Source of the DNA: an uncultured Schlesneria sp.
GTDB lineage: Bacteria > Planctomycetota > Planctomycetia > Planctomycetales > Planctomycetaceae
Direction: 5' to 3'
Assembly: GCA_903858935.1 (NCBI GenBank)
Contig: CAIOKO010000180.1
Location: 58,052 to 122,051, forward strand
DNA: 64,000 bases
Positions within the stretch are counted from its first letter, which is position 1, and every line of letters begins with the position of its first letter. The notes under the pieces are model-generated. The model did not search any database. It was not told the origin of the DNA and was given only the letters and a program-made list of their open reading frames with translations. Made by a program: the position numbers and the translations under genes. Below, one piece after another: positions 37,810 to 47,370 of this stretch.

Positions 37810-38112
37810 GTGTCTGCTGAGCATTCAAACGCATTGAGCATGTATAACGTGATTCTGAGGGCGCACGTCACTGAAAAAGCGACGCACTTGGTTGAACGTG
37901 GGAACATGTATACGTTTTTAGTAAATAAAGATTCAACGAAGACGGAAATTCGATCTGCCGTCGAAGAGTTGTGGAATGTACGGGTTGTCAGCGTGAAGAC
38001 GATTAATCGCGTCGGAAAGCCCCGTCGCCACAAAATGCGAGAAATAACAGGTGCCGATACCAAAAAGGCAATTGTGGTTCTGCATTCGGAAGATCGGATT
38101 GCGTTCTTTTGA
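37810..38112 (+). CDS. rplW: 50S ribosomal protein L23
   Basis: 100 residues from the GTG at 37810, chosen because GGGAAGG lies at the right distance upstream; a TTG 15 bp earlier is also open. L23 forms the chaperone and SRP docking site at the tunnel exit. Seen: VILRAHVTEKATHLVERGNMYTFLVNKDSTKTEIRSAVEELWNVRVVSVKT and KPRRHKMREI. Confidence 0.96.
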   Translation: MSAEHSNALSMYNVILRAHVTEKATHLVERGNMYTFLVNKDSTKTEIRSAVEELWNVRVVSVKTINRVGKPRRHKMREITGADTKKAIVVLHSEDRIAFF

Positions 38113-38137
38113 GTTTTGATGGGTAAGGGTTTTTGCA

Positions 38138-38995
38138 ATGGGCATGAGATTTTATAAGCCGACCAGTGCCGGTCGCCGAGGCGGGATGGTCAGCGATTTC
38201 TCTGAAATCACTGATCGCAAGAAAAAGCCTGAGAAGTCGTTGATCGAACCCTACAAAAAGAAGGGCGGTCGAAACTTTCAAGGGAAGATTACTTGCCGTC
38301 ACAAGGGCGGCGGCCATAAACGGATGTATCGGTTGATTGACTTTCGTCGCGACAAAGACGGGGTCAGTGCCTTGGTCACTCACATTGAGTACGATCCTAA
38401 TCGAACTTCCCGTATCGCGCTGCTGCAATACGCTGATGGGGAAAAGCGATATATCATTGCACCTGAAGGCTTGACTGCAGGCATGACGGTTACCAATGGC
38501 CCAGATGGAGAGCCTAAAGTTGGTAATTGCCTCCCCTTGTCAAAGATCCCGACGGGAACAGTGATTCATAACATTGAAATGCAGCCAGGCAAGGGGGCAC
38601 AACTGTGTCGGAGTGCCGGAACGTCTGCAGTAATGAACGCTACGGAAGCAGGATGGGCTCAGATTACTCTGCCGTCAGGTGAAGTACGACGTGTCCCGGC
38701 TGGCTGCCGAGCAACTATTGGTCGTGTTGGTTACTCAGAACATTCCAGTCGCGTTTTGGCAAAGGCCGGTCGCGTTCGCTGGATGGGTGTTCGACCTTAT
38801 GTCCGCGGTTCAGCAATGAACCCTGTCGCCCACCCGATGGGCGGTGGTGAAGGTCGCCGTTCTGGTGGACGTCACCCGGTCAGTCCAACAGGTAAGCTGG
38901 CGAAGGGCGGACGGACTCGAAATCCGCGAAATCCAACTCGCAATGCAATTGTTCGGCGACGAAAATCGGTTCGTTATGGACAATTGAAGCTCTAG
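38138..38995 (+). CDS. rplB: 50S ribosomal protein L2
   Basis: 285 residues, close to the usual 275-280. L2 supports the peptidyl transferase centre. Seen: [48 protein letters not shown], and the conserved C-terminal loop [28 protein letters not shown] with the essential-type His in NPVAHP. Confidence 0.98.
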   Translation: MGMRFYKPTSAGRRGGMVSDFSEITDRKKKPEKSLIEPYKKKGGRNFQGKITCRHKGGGHKRMYRLIDFRRDKDGVSALVTHIEYDPNRTSRIALLQYADGEKRYIIAPEGLTAGMTVTNGPDGEPKVGNCLPLSKIPTGTVIHNIEMQPGKGAQLCRSAGTSAVMNATEAGWAQITLPSGEVRRVPAGCRATIGRVGYSEHSSRVLAKAGRVRWMGVRPYVRGSAMNPVAHPMGGGEGRRSGGRHPVSPTGKLAKGGRTRNPRNPTRNAIVRRRKSVRYGQLKL

Positions 38996-39049
38996 TGTAC
39001 ATCGTATTGTTTCTCGGCCGGTCACTCACGAATTTGTTGGAATAGCAGG

Positions 39050-39319
39050 ATGTCTCGTTCGCTGAAAAAGGGTCCGTATATCGATGCTGGCTTGGTTGCC
39101 AAAATCGAGAAGCTTGACTCAAATCGTAAGAAAGAGCCAATTAAGACTTGGGCTCGACGTTCTACGATCTCTCCCGAGTTCGTTGGGCATACGTTTCTTG
39201 TGCACAACGGCAGGACGCACATTAATGTGTACGTGACTGAAGAAATGGTGGGCCATAAACTGGGAGAATTCTCTCAGACCCGCCTGTTCCGTGGTCACGG
39301 CAACAAGGGTAATAAGTAA
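39050..39319 (+). CDS. rpsS: 30S ribosomal protein S19
   Basis: 89 residues, complete. It contacts the A-site tRNA and bridges to the 50[72 protein letters not shown] is the standard family sequence, broken here by nothing unusual. Confidence 0.98.
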   Translation: MSRSLKKGPYIDAGLVAKIEKLDSNRKKEPIKTWARRSTISPEFVGHTFLVHNGRTHINVYVTEEMVGHKLGEFSQTRLFRGHGNKGNK

Positions 39320-39399
39320 CATTGTAACGCTGGCAAGAATTACCTTGTCGATTGCGTTCGTGTCGGGGTTAAGTAAGAAACTTTCGGTTCGGTGATAAA

Positions 39400-39738
39400 A
39401 TGGCCTACCTGGCGAAACTTCAATATGCCCGTATTGCACCAACAAAAGTCCATCACTTGCTGGACTTGGTTCGAGGCAAAACGGTTGATGCAGGTTTGGA
39501 TGCACTCAGATTCATGCCGCATCGCAGTGCAAGAATGATTGAAAAGCTCATTAAGAGCGCGCGAGCGAACGCTGAAGATCGCGGTGAACGGAACGTAGGT
39601 TCGCTGTATGTATCAACAGCTACCGCGGGCTCAGGCCCAACTCTGAAGCGTATTCAGCCTCACGCACGCGGCATTGGCTTTATGATTAAAAAGCGATTTA
39701 CGCATATTACGATTGGTTTGGAAGCCCGAGTTGCCTGA
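39400..39738 (+). CDS. rplV: 50S ribosomal protein L22
   Basis: 112 residues. Its beta-hairpin lines the exit tunnel. Seen: YARIAPTKVHHLLDLVRGKTVDAGLDALRFMPHRSARMIEKLIKSARANAED and the hairpin tip ATAGSGPTLKRIQPHARGIGFMIKKRFTHITI. A gap of about 80 bp separates it from rpsS. Confidence 0.97.
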   Translation: MAYLAKLQYARIAPTKVHHLLDLVRGKTVDAGLDALRFMPHRSARMIEKLIKSARANAEDRGERNVGSLYVSTATAGSGPTLKRIQPHARGIGFMIKKRFTHITIGLEARVA

Positions 39739-39829
39739 TTCAGGTTGATTTGGATCGAAAGTGTAAGTATTCGGGTTTTGAACGTCCTAATGACGTGCCT
39801 GAGAATGGCGCGAGGGGAGAACGAGGCAA

Positions 39830-40522
39830 ATGGGCCAAAAAGTTCGACCGACTGGATTCCGGTTGGGTATTTGCGAAGAATGGAGAAGTCGCTGGTATGC
39901 GACGAAGGCTGAGTTCGGCGACCTGCTGATTGAAGACTTTAAAATTCGTTCCTTCGTCAAGAAAAGATATGAATTTGCGGCGATTCACAAGGTTGAGATC
40001 GAGCGTACTCGCGACCAGGTGATTTGCCACGTGCATACTGCTCGGCCAGGCATTATTATTGGCCGTAAAGGCCAGGAAGTCGACCGTTTGAAGGGCGAGC
40101 TGGAAGATCTAACGGGCCGACATATGGACCTGAAGATCGTTGAGATCGGGCAACCAGCTCGAAGTGCGATTCTTGTTGCTGAAGACATTGCTCAGCAATT
40201 AGTGAAGCGTGGAAGTTTCCGCAAGGTGATTAAGCGGTCGCTTGATCAATCGATGGAAGCTGGAGTTGATGGCGTTAAGATCGAGCTGTCTGGCCGTCTC
40301 GGTGGGGCTGAAATGTCCCGAACTGAAAAGGCCGCACGAGGTTCGATTCCATTATCGACATTAAGGAAGCGAATTGATTACGGGCTGGCCGTGGCTCGAA
40401 CGACTATGGGTACAATTGGCGTCAAGGTTTGGATCGATTTAGGTGAAGAAGAGGTGAACGATGGCACTCATGCCCAAGCGGGTCAAGCATCGCAAAGAGC
40501 AAAGAGGACGCGTAAAAGGTAA
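39830..40522 (+). CDS. rpsC: 30S ribosomal protein S3
   Basis: 230 residues. It forms the mRNA entry site. N-terminal MGQKVRPTGFRLGICEEWRSRWYA, KH domain VHTARPGIIIGRKGQEVDRLKGEL, and the C-terminal domain with LSGRLGGAEMSRTEKAARGSIPLSTLRKRIDYG are all present. The last 20 or so residues (a basic tail ending RAKRTRKR) are encoded entirely within the start of rplP in another frame, a 62-nt overlap. Confidence 0.97.
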   Translation: MGQKVRPTGFRLGICEEWRSRWYATKAEFGDLLIEDFKIRSFVKKRYEFAAIHKVEIERTRDQVICHVHTARPGIIIGRKGQEVDRLKGELEDLTGRHMDLKIVEIGQPARSAILVAEDIAQQLVKRGSFRKVIKRSLDQSMEAGVDGVKIELSGRLGGAEMSRTEKAARGSIPLSTLRKRIDYGLAVARTTMGTIGVKVWIDLGEEEVNDGTHAQAGQASQRAKRTRKR

Positions 40523-40874
40523 CGCGACCCGTGGTGCAACGGTTGCCTTCGGTGAATGGGGTCTGCAGACAATTGACGCAGGCCATATTCGTGGCAATAC
40601 GATTGAAGCATGTCGCGTTGCCGCCACGCAGTATGTGCGCGGTGAAGGTAAGTTGTACATTCGAATTTTCCCAAACAAGCCCATGACGGCGCGTCCGTTG
40701 GAAACTCGTATGGGCAAGGGGAAGGGTGAGCCGGATCACTGGGTCGCTGTGATCCGTCCAGGAAAGGTGTTGTTCGAACTGTCCGGGGTTTCCCAGGCAG
40801 CGGCGCGGGAGTGTTTCGCTCGGGTGGCATACAAGTTGCCCGTGAGAGTCCGTATGGTTGGCCGACACGTTTAA
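40461..40874 (+). CDS. rplP: 50S ribosomal protein L16
   Basis: 137 residues. It organises the A-site and tRNA elbow region. MPKRVKHRKEQRGRVKGNA, FGEWGLQTIDAGHIRGNTIEACRVAATQYVRGEGKLYIRIFPNKPMTARPLETRMGKGKG is the family core. GAGGTG lies ahead of the ATG at 40461; a second ATG three codons in (40470) is the position more usual for L16. Either start lies inside rpsC. Confidence 0.97.
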   Translation: MALMPKRVKHRKEQRGRVKGNATRGATVAFGEWGLQTIDAGHIRGNTIEACRVAATQYVRGEGKLYIRIFPNKPMTARPLETRMGKGKGEPDHWVAVIRPGKVLFELSGVSQAAARECFARVAYKLPVRVRMVGRHV

Positions 40875-40888
40875 TTGAGGGGCTAGTT

Positions 40889-41095
40889 GTGCATCGGTGT
40901 GATGATTTGCGACAGATGGCGATTGATCAACTCGAGAACCTCGCGATCGATTGTGCGAAGGAAGAGTTTGGTTATCGATTTGGTTCACACGATGACGCGA
41001 AGAAAAAAGTTGGACTTCGCTCCTCTTTGCGTCGACAGATTGCCAGAATTACGACAGTAATTGCGGAAAAGAAGAAAACGGCAGCTGCTAAGTAG
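40889..41095 (+). CDS. rpmC: 50S ribosomal protein L29
   Basis: 68 residues from the GTG at 40889, directly after GAGGGG and 14 bp after the rplP stop; a longer open frame would overlap rplP and lacks family sequence. L29 sits beside L23 at the tunnel exit. Two-helix pattern DDLRQMAIDQLENLAIDCAKEEF ... LRSSLRRQIARITTVIAEKK with a Lys/Ala-rich end. The sequence is divergent but the position between rplP and rpsQ fixes the assignment. Confidence 0.9.
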   Translation: MHRCDDLRQMAIDQLENLAIDCAKEEFGYRFGSHDDAKKKVGLRSSLRRQIARITTVIAEKKKTAAAK

Positions 41096-41151
41096 GCAGT
41101 CTGATTTAACAGTATCTGAAAGAGTAGATTGCGGCTGGCAGGAATCGATTT

Positions 41152-41421
41152 ATGAGAAGGCGACTTGTTGGTGTTGTGGCTTCGGACGGTTGTAATAAGA
41201 CCCGTAGAGTCGAAGTACGACGTGTTTACCGGCATTCGAAGTACCAGAAGACTGTGTCAGGTACGACAGTGTGTCACACGCACGATGAGGACAACGTCTC
41301 AAAAGTTGGTGATGTCGTTGAAATCGAGGAAAGCCGTCCAATGTCCCGACTGAAGCGATGGCGATTGGTGAGTGTTGTTACTCCCGCTGTGAAGCCAGTT
41401 GTAACGGATTCGGTACAGTGA
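41152..41421 (+). CDS. rpsQ: 30S ribosomal protein S17
   Basis: 89 residues, OB-fold rRNA-binding protein of the 30S body. Seen: RLVGVVASDGCNKTRRVEVRRVYRHSKYQKTV, HDEDNVSKVGDVVEIEESRPMSRLKRWRLVSVV. It follows rpmC by 56 bp, in the canonical order. Confidence 0.96.
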   Translation: MRRRLVGVVASDGCNKTRRVEVRRVYRHSKYQKTVSGTTVCHTHDEDNVSKVGDVVEIEESRPMSRLKRWRLVSVVTPAVKPVVTDSVQ

Positions 41422-41459
41422 TCTGCTGAAGTTATATGTTTTGGATTTTGGTGCCTTAA

Positions 41460-41825
41460 ATGATTCAAATGCAGACAATGGTCAACGTGGCCGACAACAC
41501 CGGGGCAAAAACAGCCCGATGTATCAAGGTCCTTGGTTCGAACCGACGTTACGCAGGATTGGGTGACATTGTCGTCGTCGCTGTCCAACGGGCATTGCCG
41601 AATGGTGGCGTCGGTAAAAAGGCTGTCGTTAAAGGGGTCGTGGTCCGGACACGCAAGCCATATCGCCGTGTTGATGGAAGTTACGTCCGGTTTGATGCTA
41701 ATGCGATCGTATTGGTCGATAACGACAACAACCCGAGAGGGACACGAATTTTTGGTGCTGTGGCGCGAGAGCTCCGTGATCAGCGGTTCATGAAAATTAT
41801 CAGTTTAGCGTCAGAAGTAGTCTGA
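41460..41825 (+). CDS. rplN: 50S ribosomal protein L14
   Basis: 121 residues. Binds 23S rRNA at the subunit interface and the RsfS silencing factor. Seen: [80 protein letters not shown]. Conventional length and order. Confidence 0.98.
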   Translation: MIQMQTMVNVADNTGAKTARCIKVLGSNRRYAGLGDIVVVAVQRALPNGGVGKKAVVKGVVVRTRKPYRRVDGSYVRFDANAIVLVDNDNNPRGTRIFGAVARELRDQRFMKIISLASEVV

Positions 41826-41849
41826 GCCGAATCAGCGAAGGTTGAAATC

Positions 41850-42191
41850 ATGCGGATGCGGAAGGGTGATATGGTCGTGGTGATTACCGGTGATGATGCC
41901 GGTAAGACTCCGCGTAAAGTTGTGCGGGTGCTGGATGGCGGTGAGCGCATTCTCGTTGAGGGCGTGAACCGAGTCTACAAGCATGTGAAAAAAGGTCATC
42001 CAAGCAGCCCTCAGGGGGGACGAATCTCCAGAGAGTTGCCGATTTCCAGTTCGAATGCCATGGTTTATTGTGCACACTGCACCAAGGGCGTTCGCGTCGG
42101 AACTCGCGTGAGTGAACAATCACGCGAGCGATACTGTAAGGTCTGCAAGGGGTCGCTTGGGGTTATTGGTCGCCAAAAGGCTGACGCATAG
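41850..42191 (+). CDS. rplX: 50S ribosomal protein L24 with zinc-ribbon-like Cys pairs
   Basis: 113 residues. The N-terminal KOW motif is KGDMVVVITGDDAGKTPRKVVRVL, followed by EGVNRVYKHVKKG, where L24 starts early 50S assembly. The C-terminal part carries two CxxC pairs (C74/C77 and C96/C99), so this copy probably binds zinc; several bacteria have this form and E. coli does not. Confidence 0.96.
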   Translation: MRMRKGDMVVVITGDDAGKTPRKVVRVLDGGERILVEGVNRVYKHVKKGHPSSPQGGRISRELPISSSNAMVYCAHCTKGVRVGTRVSEQSRERYCKVCKGSLGVIGRQKADA

Positions 42192-42205
42192 TTACGGATA
42201 AGAAA

Positions 42206-42757
42206 ATGTCACGGCTGTTAGAGAAATACAAGACGAACATTCTTCCCAAGTTGAAAACAACCTTGGGGCGAGAGAACGTTCATTCGATTCCGCGAATCAC
42301 TAAGGTTGTGGTGAGTATGGGACTCGGCAAGGCGCTCGCTGATCGAAAGCGAGTCGACGAGGCCGTAGACCATTTGCGAACAATCGTCGGACAAAAGCCC
42401 CAGGTAACTAAATCGCGGATCGCCGTTTCGGGGTTCCGCCTTCGCGAAGGGGTTGATGTTGGTTGTAAGGTTACTCTACGCGGCTCTCGCATGTATGATT
42501 TCATTGATCGTCTCATTACGCTTGCACTTCCTCGCGTTCGTGACTTTCGCGGGGTAAGATCAACGGGATTCGACGGTAATGGCAACTTCAGCATGGGCCT
42601 GAACGAGCAGACTGTATTCCCTGAAATCGACCCGGACCGAGTGACGTACGTTCAAGGTATGAATATCGCCATCGTGACCACTGCGAAAACTGACGCTGAG
42701 GCATTGATGCTGTTAAAAGAAATCGGAATTCCGTTCGCGAAGGAACAGGTGGCTTAA
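42206..42757 (+). CDS. rplE: 50S ribosomal protein L5
   Basis: 183 residues. Binds 5S rRNA and the P-site tRNA. Seen: [71 protein letters not shown] and the C-terminal [27 protein letters not shown]. It overlaps nothing; rpsN starts 2 bp after its stop. Confidence 0.98.
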   Translation: MSRLLEKYKTNILPKLKTTLGRENVHSIPRITKVVVSMGLGKALADRKRVDEAVDHLRTIVGQKPQVTKSRIAVSGFRLREGVDVGCKVTLRGSRMYDFIDRLITLALPRVRDFRGVRSTGFDGNGNFSMGLNEQTVFPEIDPDRVTYVQGMNIAIVTTAKTDAEALMLLKEIGIPFAKEQVA

Positions 42758-42759
42758 AC

Positions 42760-42945
42760 ATGGCAACGACAGCACATATTGTTAAGGCGAATAAGAAACC
42801 AAAGTTCACGTCTCGGCAAGAACATCGGTGTCAACTGTGCGGCCGCGCTCGCGCTGTGTATCGTAAATTTAAATTGTGCCGCATTTGTTTTCGGAATCTA
42901 GCGTTGGACGGGATGATTCCTGGGGTTAAGAAGGCGAGTTGGTGA
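42760..42945 (+). CDS. rpsN: 30S ribosomal protein S14, zinc-binding type
   Basis: 61 residues, the short zinc-binding (type Z) form. C24, C27, C40 and C43 make the CxxC...CxxC site and the C-terminus is the usual IPGVKKASW. Together with the Cys-containing L24 and L36 this shows a zinc-dependent set of ribosomal proteins in this operon. Confidence 0.98.
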   Translation: MATTAHIVKANKKPKFTSRQEHRCQLCGRARAVYRKFKLCRICFRNLALDGMIPGVKKASW

Positions 42946-42949
42946 CGCT

Positions 42950-43339
42950 ATGGCAGATGGTGTTTCGGATATGATTACTCGGATTCGCAACGCTGTGCGA
43001 AACGAGAGCCCGTTTGTGAATGTCCTGGATTCAAAATTGAATCGGTCCATTTTGGACGCGATGGCCCGTGAGGGTTATATCTGGAGACACGAAGTCCTGG
43101 AGGAAAACAAGGGCCTGCTGCGCGTTGCATTGAAATATGCTGCCGACGGCGGTGCTGTTGTCCGCCACCTTCAACGGGTCAGTCGACCTGGCTGTCGAAT
43201 TTATTCAACTGTGGACAATTTGCCACAGGTTTTGCAGGGATTAGGGATCTGCATCGTCTCGACGAATCGTGGCGTGATGAGTAGCCGTGAGGCGCGTCAG
43301 CAACGAGTCGGCGGTGAAGTGTTGTTCGTGCTGTGGTAA
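42950..43339 (+). CDS. rpsH: 30S ribosomal protein S8
   Basis: 129 residues. Binds the central domain of 16S rRNA and in E. coli represses the spc operon. DMITRIRNAVRNESPFV starts the family motif; the C-terminal GLGICIVSTNRGVMSSREARQQRVGGEVLFVLW is standard. It starts 4 bp after rpsN. Confidence 0.97.
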   Translation: MADGVSDMITRIRNAVRNESPFVNVLDSKLNRSILDAMAREGYIWRHEVLEENKGLLRVALKYAADGGAVVRHLQRVSRPGCRIYSTVDNLPQVLQGLGICIVSTNRGVMSSREARQQRVGGEVLFVLW

Positions 43340-43367
43340 CCGTCTGCGTTTTAGTTGAGAATTCAGA

Positions 43368-43910
43368 ATGTCGCGTATAGGAAAAAAACCGATTCCGATC
43401 CCGCAAGGGGTCAATTTCGGATTCAAAGATGGGGTCGCCACAGCCTCGAAAGGGACCCGAACGTTGACTGTTCCAGTCGACAACCGGATTCACGTCAGTG
43501 TGGATGAGAAAAATAATGTCGTGGTTGGTCGGGCTGACGACGGCGCGGCTTGTCGAGCTTTGCACGGTCTGACCCGAAGCTTGCTTTCGAATATGGTTGT
43601 CGGTTTGATTCAACCTTGGGAAGTTAAGCTCGAAATTGTCGGCGTCGGCTACCAGGCATCGTTGAAAAACGGGGTTTTGTCGCTGCAGGTCGGTTTTGCT
43701 AATAACATCGAATTGAAAGTTCCAGACGGCGTTTCTTGCGAACTTCCCGACAATACGCATATTGTAATCAAAAGTGCAGATAAACACGCTGCTGGTCAAT
43801 ACGCTGCGAATATTCGAGCCGTTCGCCCCCCAGAGCCTTATAAAGGCAAAGGGATACGATATGCTGGTGAGCACGTAAGACGTAAGGCCGGTAAGGCGTT
43901 TGGTAGCTAA
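43368..43910 (+). CDS. rplF: 50S ribosomal protein L6
   Basis: 180 residues; two tandem copies of the same fold near the factor-binding site. Seen: [50 protein letters not shown], and the C-terminal [31 protein letters not shown]. Standard length and order after rpsH. Confidence 0.98.
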   Translation: MSRIGKKPIPIPQGVNFGFKDGVATASKGTRTLTVPVDNRIHVSVDEKNNVVVGRADDGAACRALHGLTRSLLSNMVVGLIQPWEVKLEIVGVGYQASLKNGVLSLQVGFANNIELKVPDGVSCELPDNTHIVIKSADKHAAGQYAANIRAVRPPEPYKGKGIRYAGEHVRRKAGKAFGS

Positions 43911-43935
43911 ACATTCGGTGGCTGGTGAGGTTTTC

Positions 43936-44298
43936 ATGAACGGTCAAGAAATTATTGCGACGCAACGTCGTCGTCGGCAGTTCCGAGTTCGGAACCGGTT
44001 GAAGAGTGGTCGTCCACGGTTGTCTGTCTTCCGAAGCGGTCGTCATATTTATGCCCAAGTCATCGATGACACCACGGGCAAAACTCTTGCATCGGCTTCA
44101 TCCTTAGAGACCGCCTTGCGGGAAAAAGTTGGCAACGGCGGTAATTGCGCTGGAGCTGAATTTATTGGTCGTGAGATTGCAGAGCGTGCATTGTCACGAG
44201 GTATTAAGTCTGTTACCTACGATCGCGGTGCTTATCGCTTTCACGGCAGACTTGCAAAGCTTGCGGAAGCAGCACGGGCTGCAGGATTGGATTTCTAA
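43936..44298 (+). CDS. rplR: 50S ribosomal protein L18
   Basis: 120 residues from the ATG at 43936, which follows GTGAGG; the longer frame beginning inside rplF is not needed. Binds 5S rRNA. Seen: [46 protein letters not shown] and RAGLDF at the end, with [20 protein letters not shown] before it. Confidence 0.96.
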   Translation: MNGQEIIATQRRRRQFRVRNRLKSGRPRLSVFRSGRHIYAQVIDDTTGKTLASASSLETALREKVGNGGNCAGAEFIGREIAERALSRGIKSVTYDRGAYRFHGRLAKLAEAARAAGLDF

Positions 44299-44340
44299 GG
44301 GGCGGCTTCCGTTTAGCCTCACGGCTGGAGAAGAGAAAAA

Positions 44341-44823
44341 GTGGCAGGCGACAAATCAAATTCAGAATCCCCTGAGCGCGTCGTACAAATTCGACGATGT
44401 GCTTGCGTTGTCAAGGGTGGTCGAAGGTTCAGTTTTACCGCCTTGGTCGTGGTCGGTGACGGCCAGGGACGAGTTGGGTATGGCTATGGCAAAGCCGTCG
44501 AAGTGCCGTTAGCAGTGGAGAAGGCCGTTAAGGCGGCGAATCGCACGATGTTGCGATGCCCACTCACGAAGAATTCAATTCCTCATCAAGTTGTTGGTCG
44601 CTATGGCTCGTCTCAAGTGATGTTAATGCCGGCCAATCCTGGTACGGGTATCATTGCTGGTGCATGTGTCCGTGCCGTTGCCGAGTCACTTGGATTGACG
44701 GACGTGTTGACGAAGGTTCGCGGTTCAAGCAATCCAATTAATGTGGTCAAAGCTGCATTTGATGCGTTGAGCCAGCTGCGAAGCCGTGAAGAAATCGCTC
44801 GATTGAGAGAGGTCGGTGTTTAA
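44341..44823 (+). CDS. rpsE: 30S ribosomal protein S5
   Basis: 160 residues, GTG start with GGAGAAGAG upstream. Takes part in decoding accuracy and mRNA unwinding. Seen: RRCACVVKGGRRFSFTALVVVGDGQGRVGYGYGKAVEVPLAVEKAV, GAGACVRAVAESLGLTDVLTKVRGSSNPINVVKAAFDAL-type core. The next gene is rplO: the usual rpmD (L30) is absent between them, since rplO starts at the very next base. Confidence 0.97.
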   Translation: MAGDKSNSESPERVVQIRRCACVVKGGRRFSFTALVVVGDGQGRVGYGYGKAVEVPLAVEKAVKAANRTMLRCPLTKNSIPHQVVGRYGSSQVMLMPANPGTGIIAGACVRAVAESLGLTDVLTKVRGSSNPINVVKAAFDALSQLRSREEIARLREVGV

Positions 44824-45291
44824 ATGATGATTCACGATTTGGGTCTCGAAACCCCACGGAAACAACGTAAACGGGTCGGTCGTGGTATTGGATCTGGTCA
44901 CGGCAAGACATCGGGTCGCGGGCACAAGGGTGCGGGTAGCCGCTCTGGACACAAAGACCGCGTTGGATTCGAAGGCGGTCAGATGCCGCTTGCACGACGC
45001 GTAGCGAAGCGTGGTTTTTCAAATCGGCAATTCGCTCTCAATGTTGCTGAAGTCAACTTAAAAGATCTGGAACGCGTCTTCGAACAGGACGCCGTTGTGG
45101 ATATTGCGGCCTTACGTCAACACGGCTTAGCCTCGAATGGCAAAGTTTCGGTGCGAGTGCTTGGTGATGGTGAGCTGACAAAGAGATTGGTCGTTCATGC
45201 GAGTCATTTCTCGCGATCAGCTGAAGAAGCGATCGTGGCTCGTGGCGGCCGTGCAGAACGAACTGGTCGAAGTGAAGGCTATGCTGGATAA
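44824..45291 (+). CDS. rplO: 50S ribosomal protein L15
   Basis: 155 residues. Starts on the base after the rpsE stop. Seen: KRVGRGIGSGHGKTSGRGHKGAGSRSG and FEGGQMPLARRVAKRGFSN, the Gly/Arg-rich N-terminal extension of L15; the C-terminal domain (VVHASHFSRSAEEAIVARGGRAE) is complete. L15 binds late in 50S assembly. Confidence 0.96.
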   Translation: MMIHDLGLETPRKQRKRVGRGIGSGHGKTSGRGHKGAGSRSGHKDRVGFEGGQMPLARRVAKRGFSNRQFALNVAEVNLKDLERVFEQDAVVDIAALRQHGLASNGKVSVRVLGDGELTKRLVVHASHFSRSAEEAIVARGGRAERTGRSEGYAG

Positions 45292-45299
45292 GCAAGTTC

Positions 45300-46667
45300 A
45301 TGTTTAAACACATCCGCAATGTATTGTCGATTCCGGAGTTGAGAAACCGATTGGTCCTGACGCTGGTGCTGCTAGCTGTCTACCGACTCGGTTTCTCAAT
45401 GCCTTTGCCTTTTGTGAACCAAGAGGCTTTGGCCGAAAGTTTGAAACGGCAAGGGGGAAGTGGCGTTGCTCATGTGATGAGCATGCTTTCGCTTTTTTCC
45501 GCTTCCAACATCGGAATGATGACAATCTTCGGATTGGGAATCATGCCCTACATTTCTGCGTCGATCATTTTTCAGTTGTTGGGGACCGTATATCCCCCGT
45601 TGGAAAAACTTCAAAAGGAAGGTGAAGCAGGGCGAAAGAAGATCAATGAATGGACGCGTTATGCGACTGTCGTGATCTGCTTCGTTCAGAGCTACTTCTG
45701 GATTGTTGTACTGTCAGGTGGTCAAGGCAGTGAAGACAGAATAATTCTGCCAGATTTCGACAATCTTTACATGAAGCTTGTCTGCACGGTCACGATGACA
45801 GCAGGCAGTGTATTGCTCATGTGGATTGGCGAACAAATTGATGAATACGGTTTGGGTAATGGTGTGAGCTTGTTGATTATGGCGGGCATTTTGTCCCGTC
45901 TTCCGACAGCTCTTGGCGGTCTCGTTGGTCCTGCTTTGAAAAATGGTATTGCCTTGGGCGGTCAATCAGGAATCGACCGTTTGATTGTGCTAGTTGCGGT
46001 GTTTTTCGGAGTGGTCTGGTGGGTCGTATTGATTACTCAGGCGACGCGAAAGATTCCCGTTCAAAGTGCAAAGCATGTGCGAGGCAACAAGGTTTACGGT
46101 GGAAGGGTCGAGAATCTTCCACTTCGCCTTAACCAGTCCGGCGTAATGCCCATTATTTTCGCGTCAAGCCTTTTAATGTTTCCATGGCTGGCTTTTAAAC
46201 AGCTCGCATCATTGAACATCAGTTGGCTGGGTTTGGGAACGCTTTTCACAAATCTTGAGACAGCTTTCGCAAACCACGGTGGTTTCATTTATAATGCATG
46301 CTACATCGGTTTGATCTTTTTCTTTTGTTACTTTTGGACGGCGATTACCTTTAACCCAACTGAGATGGCATCGAACCTGAAGGATTACGGTAGTTTTATA
46401 CCGGGTTACCGACCAGGTGATCGGACAGCAGGATATTTAGAGCGTGTCATGACGCGTGTCACGTATGTGGGCGCGGCGTTTTTGTCTCTGGTCGCTGTGA
46501 TTCCGACGGTTGTTTCTGGACTGCTTAATCTGGATAGCTCGGTGTCGAGTTTTTACGGTGGAACTGGCCTGTTGATTTGTGTCTCCGTGGCCATCGATTT
46601 GATTAAGAAGATTGACAGTTATCTGGCGGCTCGGCAACAACCTGGGTTGTTGGACGTGCAGGAGTAG
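45300..46667 (+). CDS. secY: Protein translocase subunit SecY
   Basis: 455 residues, ten predicted membrane helices. Central channel of the Sec translocon; works with SecE/SecG and the FtsY-SRP pathway (ftsY is at 20.5 kb). Seen: [78 protein letters not shown] [38 protein letters not shown]. The gene after it is rpmJ; adk, map and infA, often found here, are missing. Confidence 0.98.
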   Translation: MFKHIRNVLSIPELRNRLVLTLVLLAVYRLGFSMPLPFVNQEALAESLKRQGGSGVAHVMSMLSLFSASNIGMMTIFGLGIMPYISASIIFQLLGTVYPPLEKLQKEGEAGRKKINEWTRYATVVICFVQSYFWIVVLSGGQGSEDRIILPDFDNLYMKLVCTVTMTAGSVLLMWIGEQIDEYGLGNGVSLLIMAGILSRLPTALGGLVGPALKNGIALGGQSGIDRLIVLVAVFFGVVWWVVLITQATRKIPVQSAKHVRGNKVYGGRVENLPLRLNQSGVMPIIFASSLLMFPWLAFKQLASLNISWLGLGTLFTNLETAFANHGGFIYNACYIGLIFFFCYFWTAITFNPTEMASNLKDYGSFIPGYRPGDRTAGYLERVMTRVTYVGAAFLSLVAVIPTVVSGLLNLDSSVSSFYGGTGLLICVSVAIDLIKKIDSYLAARQQPGLLDVQE

Positions 46668-46672
46668 AAACT

Positions 46673-46789
46673 ATGAAGGTCCGATCAAGCGTTAAGCTCA
46701 TTTGCGAAGGCTGCAAGGTCGTTCGCCGAAAAGGGCGAGTCTATATTATTTGTTCTACGAATCCTCGCCATAAACAGCGGCAGGGATAA
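46673..46789 (+). CDS. rpmJ: 50S ribosomal protein L36
   Basis: A 38-residue protein found by direct translation, five bases after the secY stop. It begins [20 protein letters not shown]. Zinc ligands are C11, C14, C27 and H33, so this is the zinc-binding C+ form. The tail ends [12 protein letters not shown], as in the family. It is followed by rpsM in the canonical alpha-operon order. Confidence 0.96.
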   Translation: MKVRSSVKLICEGCKVVRRKGRVYIICSTNPRHKQRQG

Positions 46790-46837
46790 GTTTTCGGGTT
46801 TTACGGTTAACCGTTTTTTGTAAGCGAATGGGTTGTT

Positions 46838-47224
46838 ATGCCGCGTATTCAAGGTGTGGATTTGCCAAACGACAAGCATGTCGTAGTCGCGCTGCAGTAC
46901 ATCTATGGGATTGGTGACTGGGTCGCCGCCGAGATCTGCTTCCGATTGGGCATTGATCCGTTTCTGAAGGCGTCCTCTTTGACCGATGAAACGGTGTCAA
47001 AAATCACCGGTTTGTTGGACAAGGATTATCTCGTCGAAGGCCAGTTGCGTCGGTCTATTCAACAGAACATCGCTCGATTGCGAGATATCCAGTGCTACCG
47101 CGGGATGCGACACCGCCGGAATCTTCCCGTGCGAGGACAGCGTACCAGGACGAATGCCCGCACGCGAAAGGGTATTAAGAAGACTGTTGCTGGTAAAAAG
47201 GGTGTGAAGGATATGAAGCACTAA
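46838..47224 (+). CDS. rpsM: 30S ribosomal protein S13
   Basis: 128 residues. Head protein that contacts the 50S and the P-site tRNA. Seen: MPRIQGVDLPNDKHVVVALQYIYGIG, and the C-terminal CYRGMRHRRNLPVRGQRTRTNARTRKG, which is nearly invariant. A 146-bp gap with no gene separates it from rpsK. Confidence 0.98.
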   Translation: MPRIQGVDLPNDKHVVVALQYIYGIGDWVAAEICFRLGIDPFLKASSLTDETVSKITGLLDKDYLVEGQLRRSIQQNIARLRDIQCYRGMRHRRNLPVRGQRTRTNARTRKGIKKTVAGKKGVKDMKH

Positions 47225-47370
47225 ACCAATACGGTATAGTATCTTCCCTCCCGTTTGCTATTTGATCTCGACTCAAATCAATTCGGCGAGTTTCTCCGTC
47301 GATCAATCGAGTGATGGCTGAGTTTTGTGTGTTACGTTTGCAGTGTTGAATTTAGTCTACAGGTTTCGTT

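Noticed and set aside
40811..40888. N-terminal extension of L29 into rplP
   Set aside because: Family sequence begins only after the GTG at 40889, which has a good ribosome binding site.
43900..43935. rplR start inside rplF
   Set aside because: The ATG at 43936 has GTGAGG upstream and matches the L18 N-terminus; overlap is not needed.
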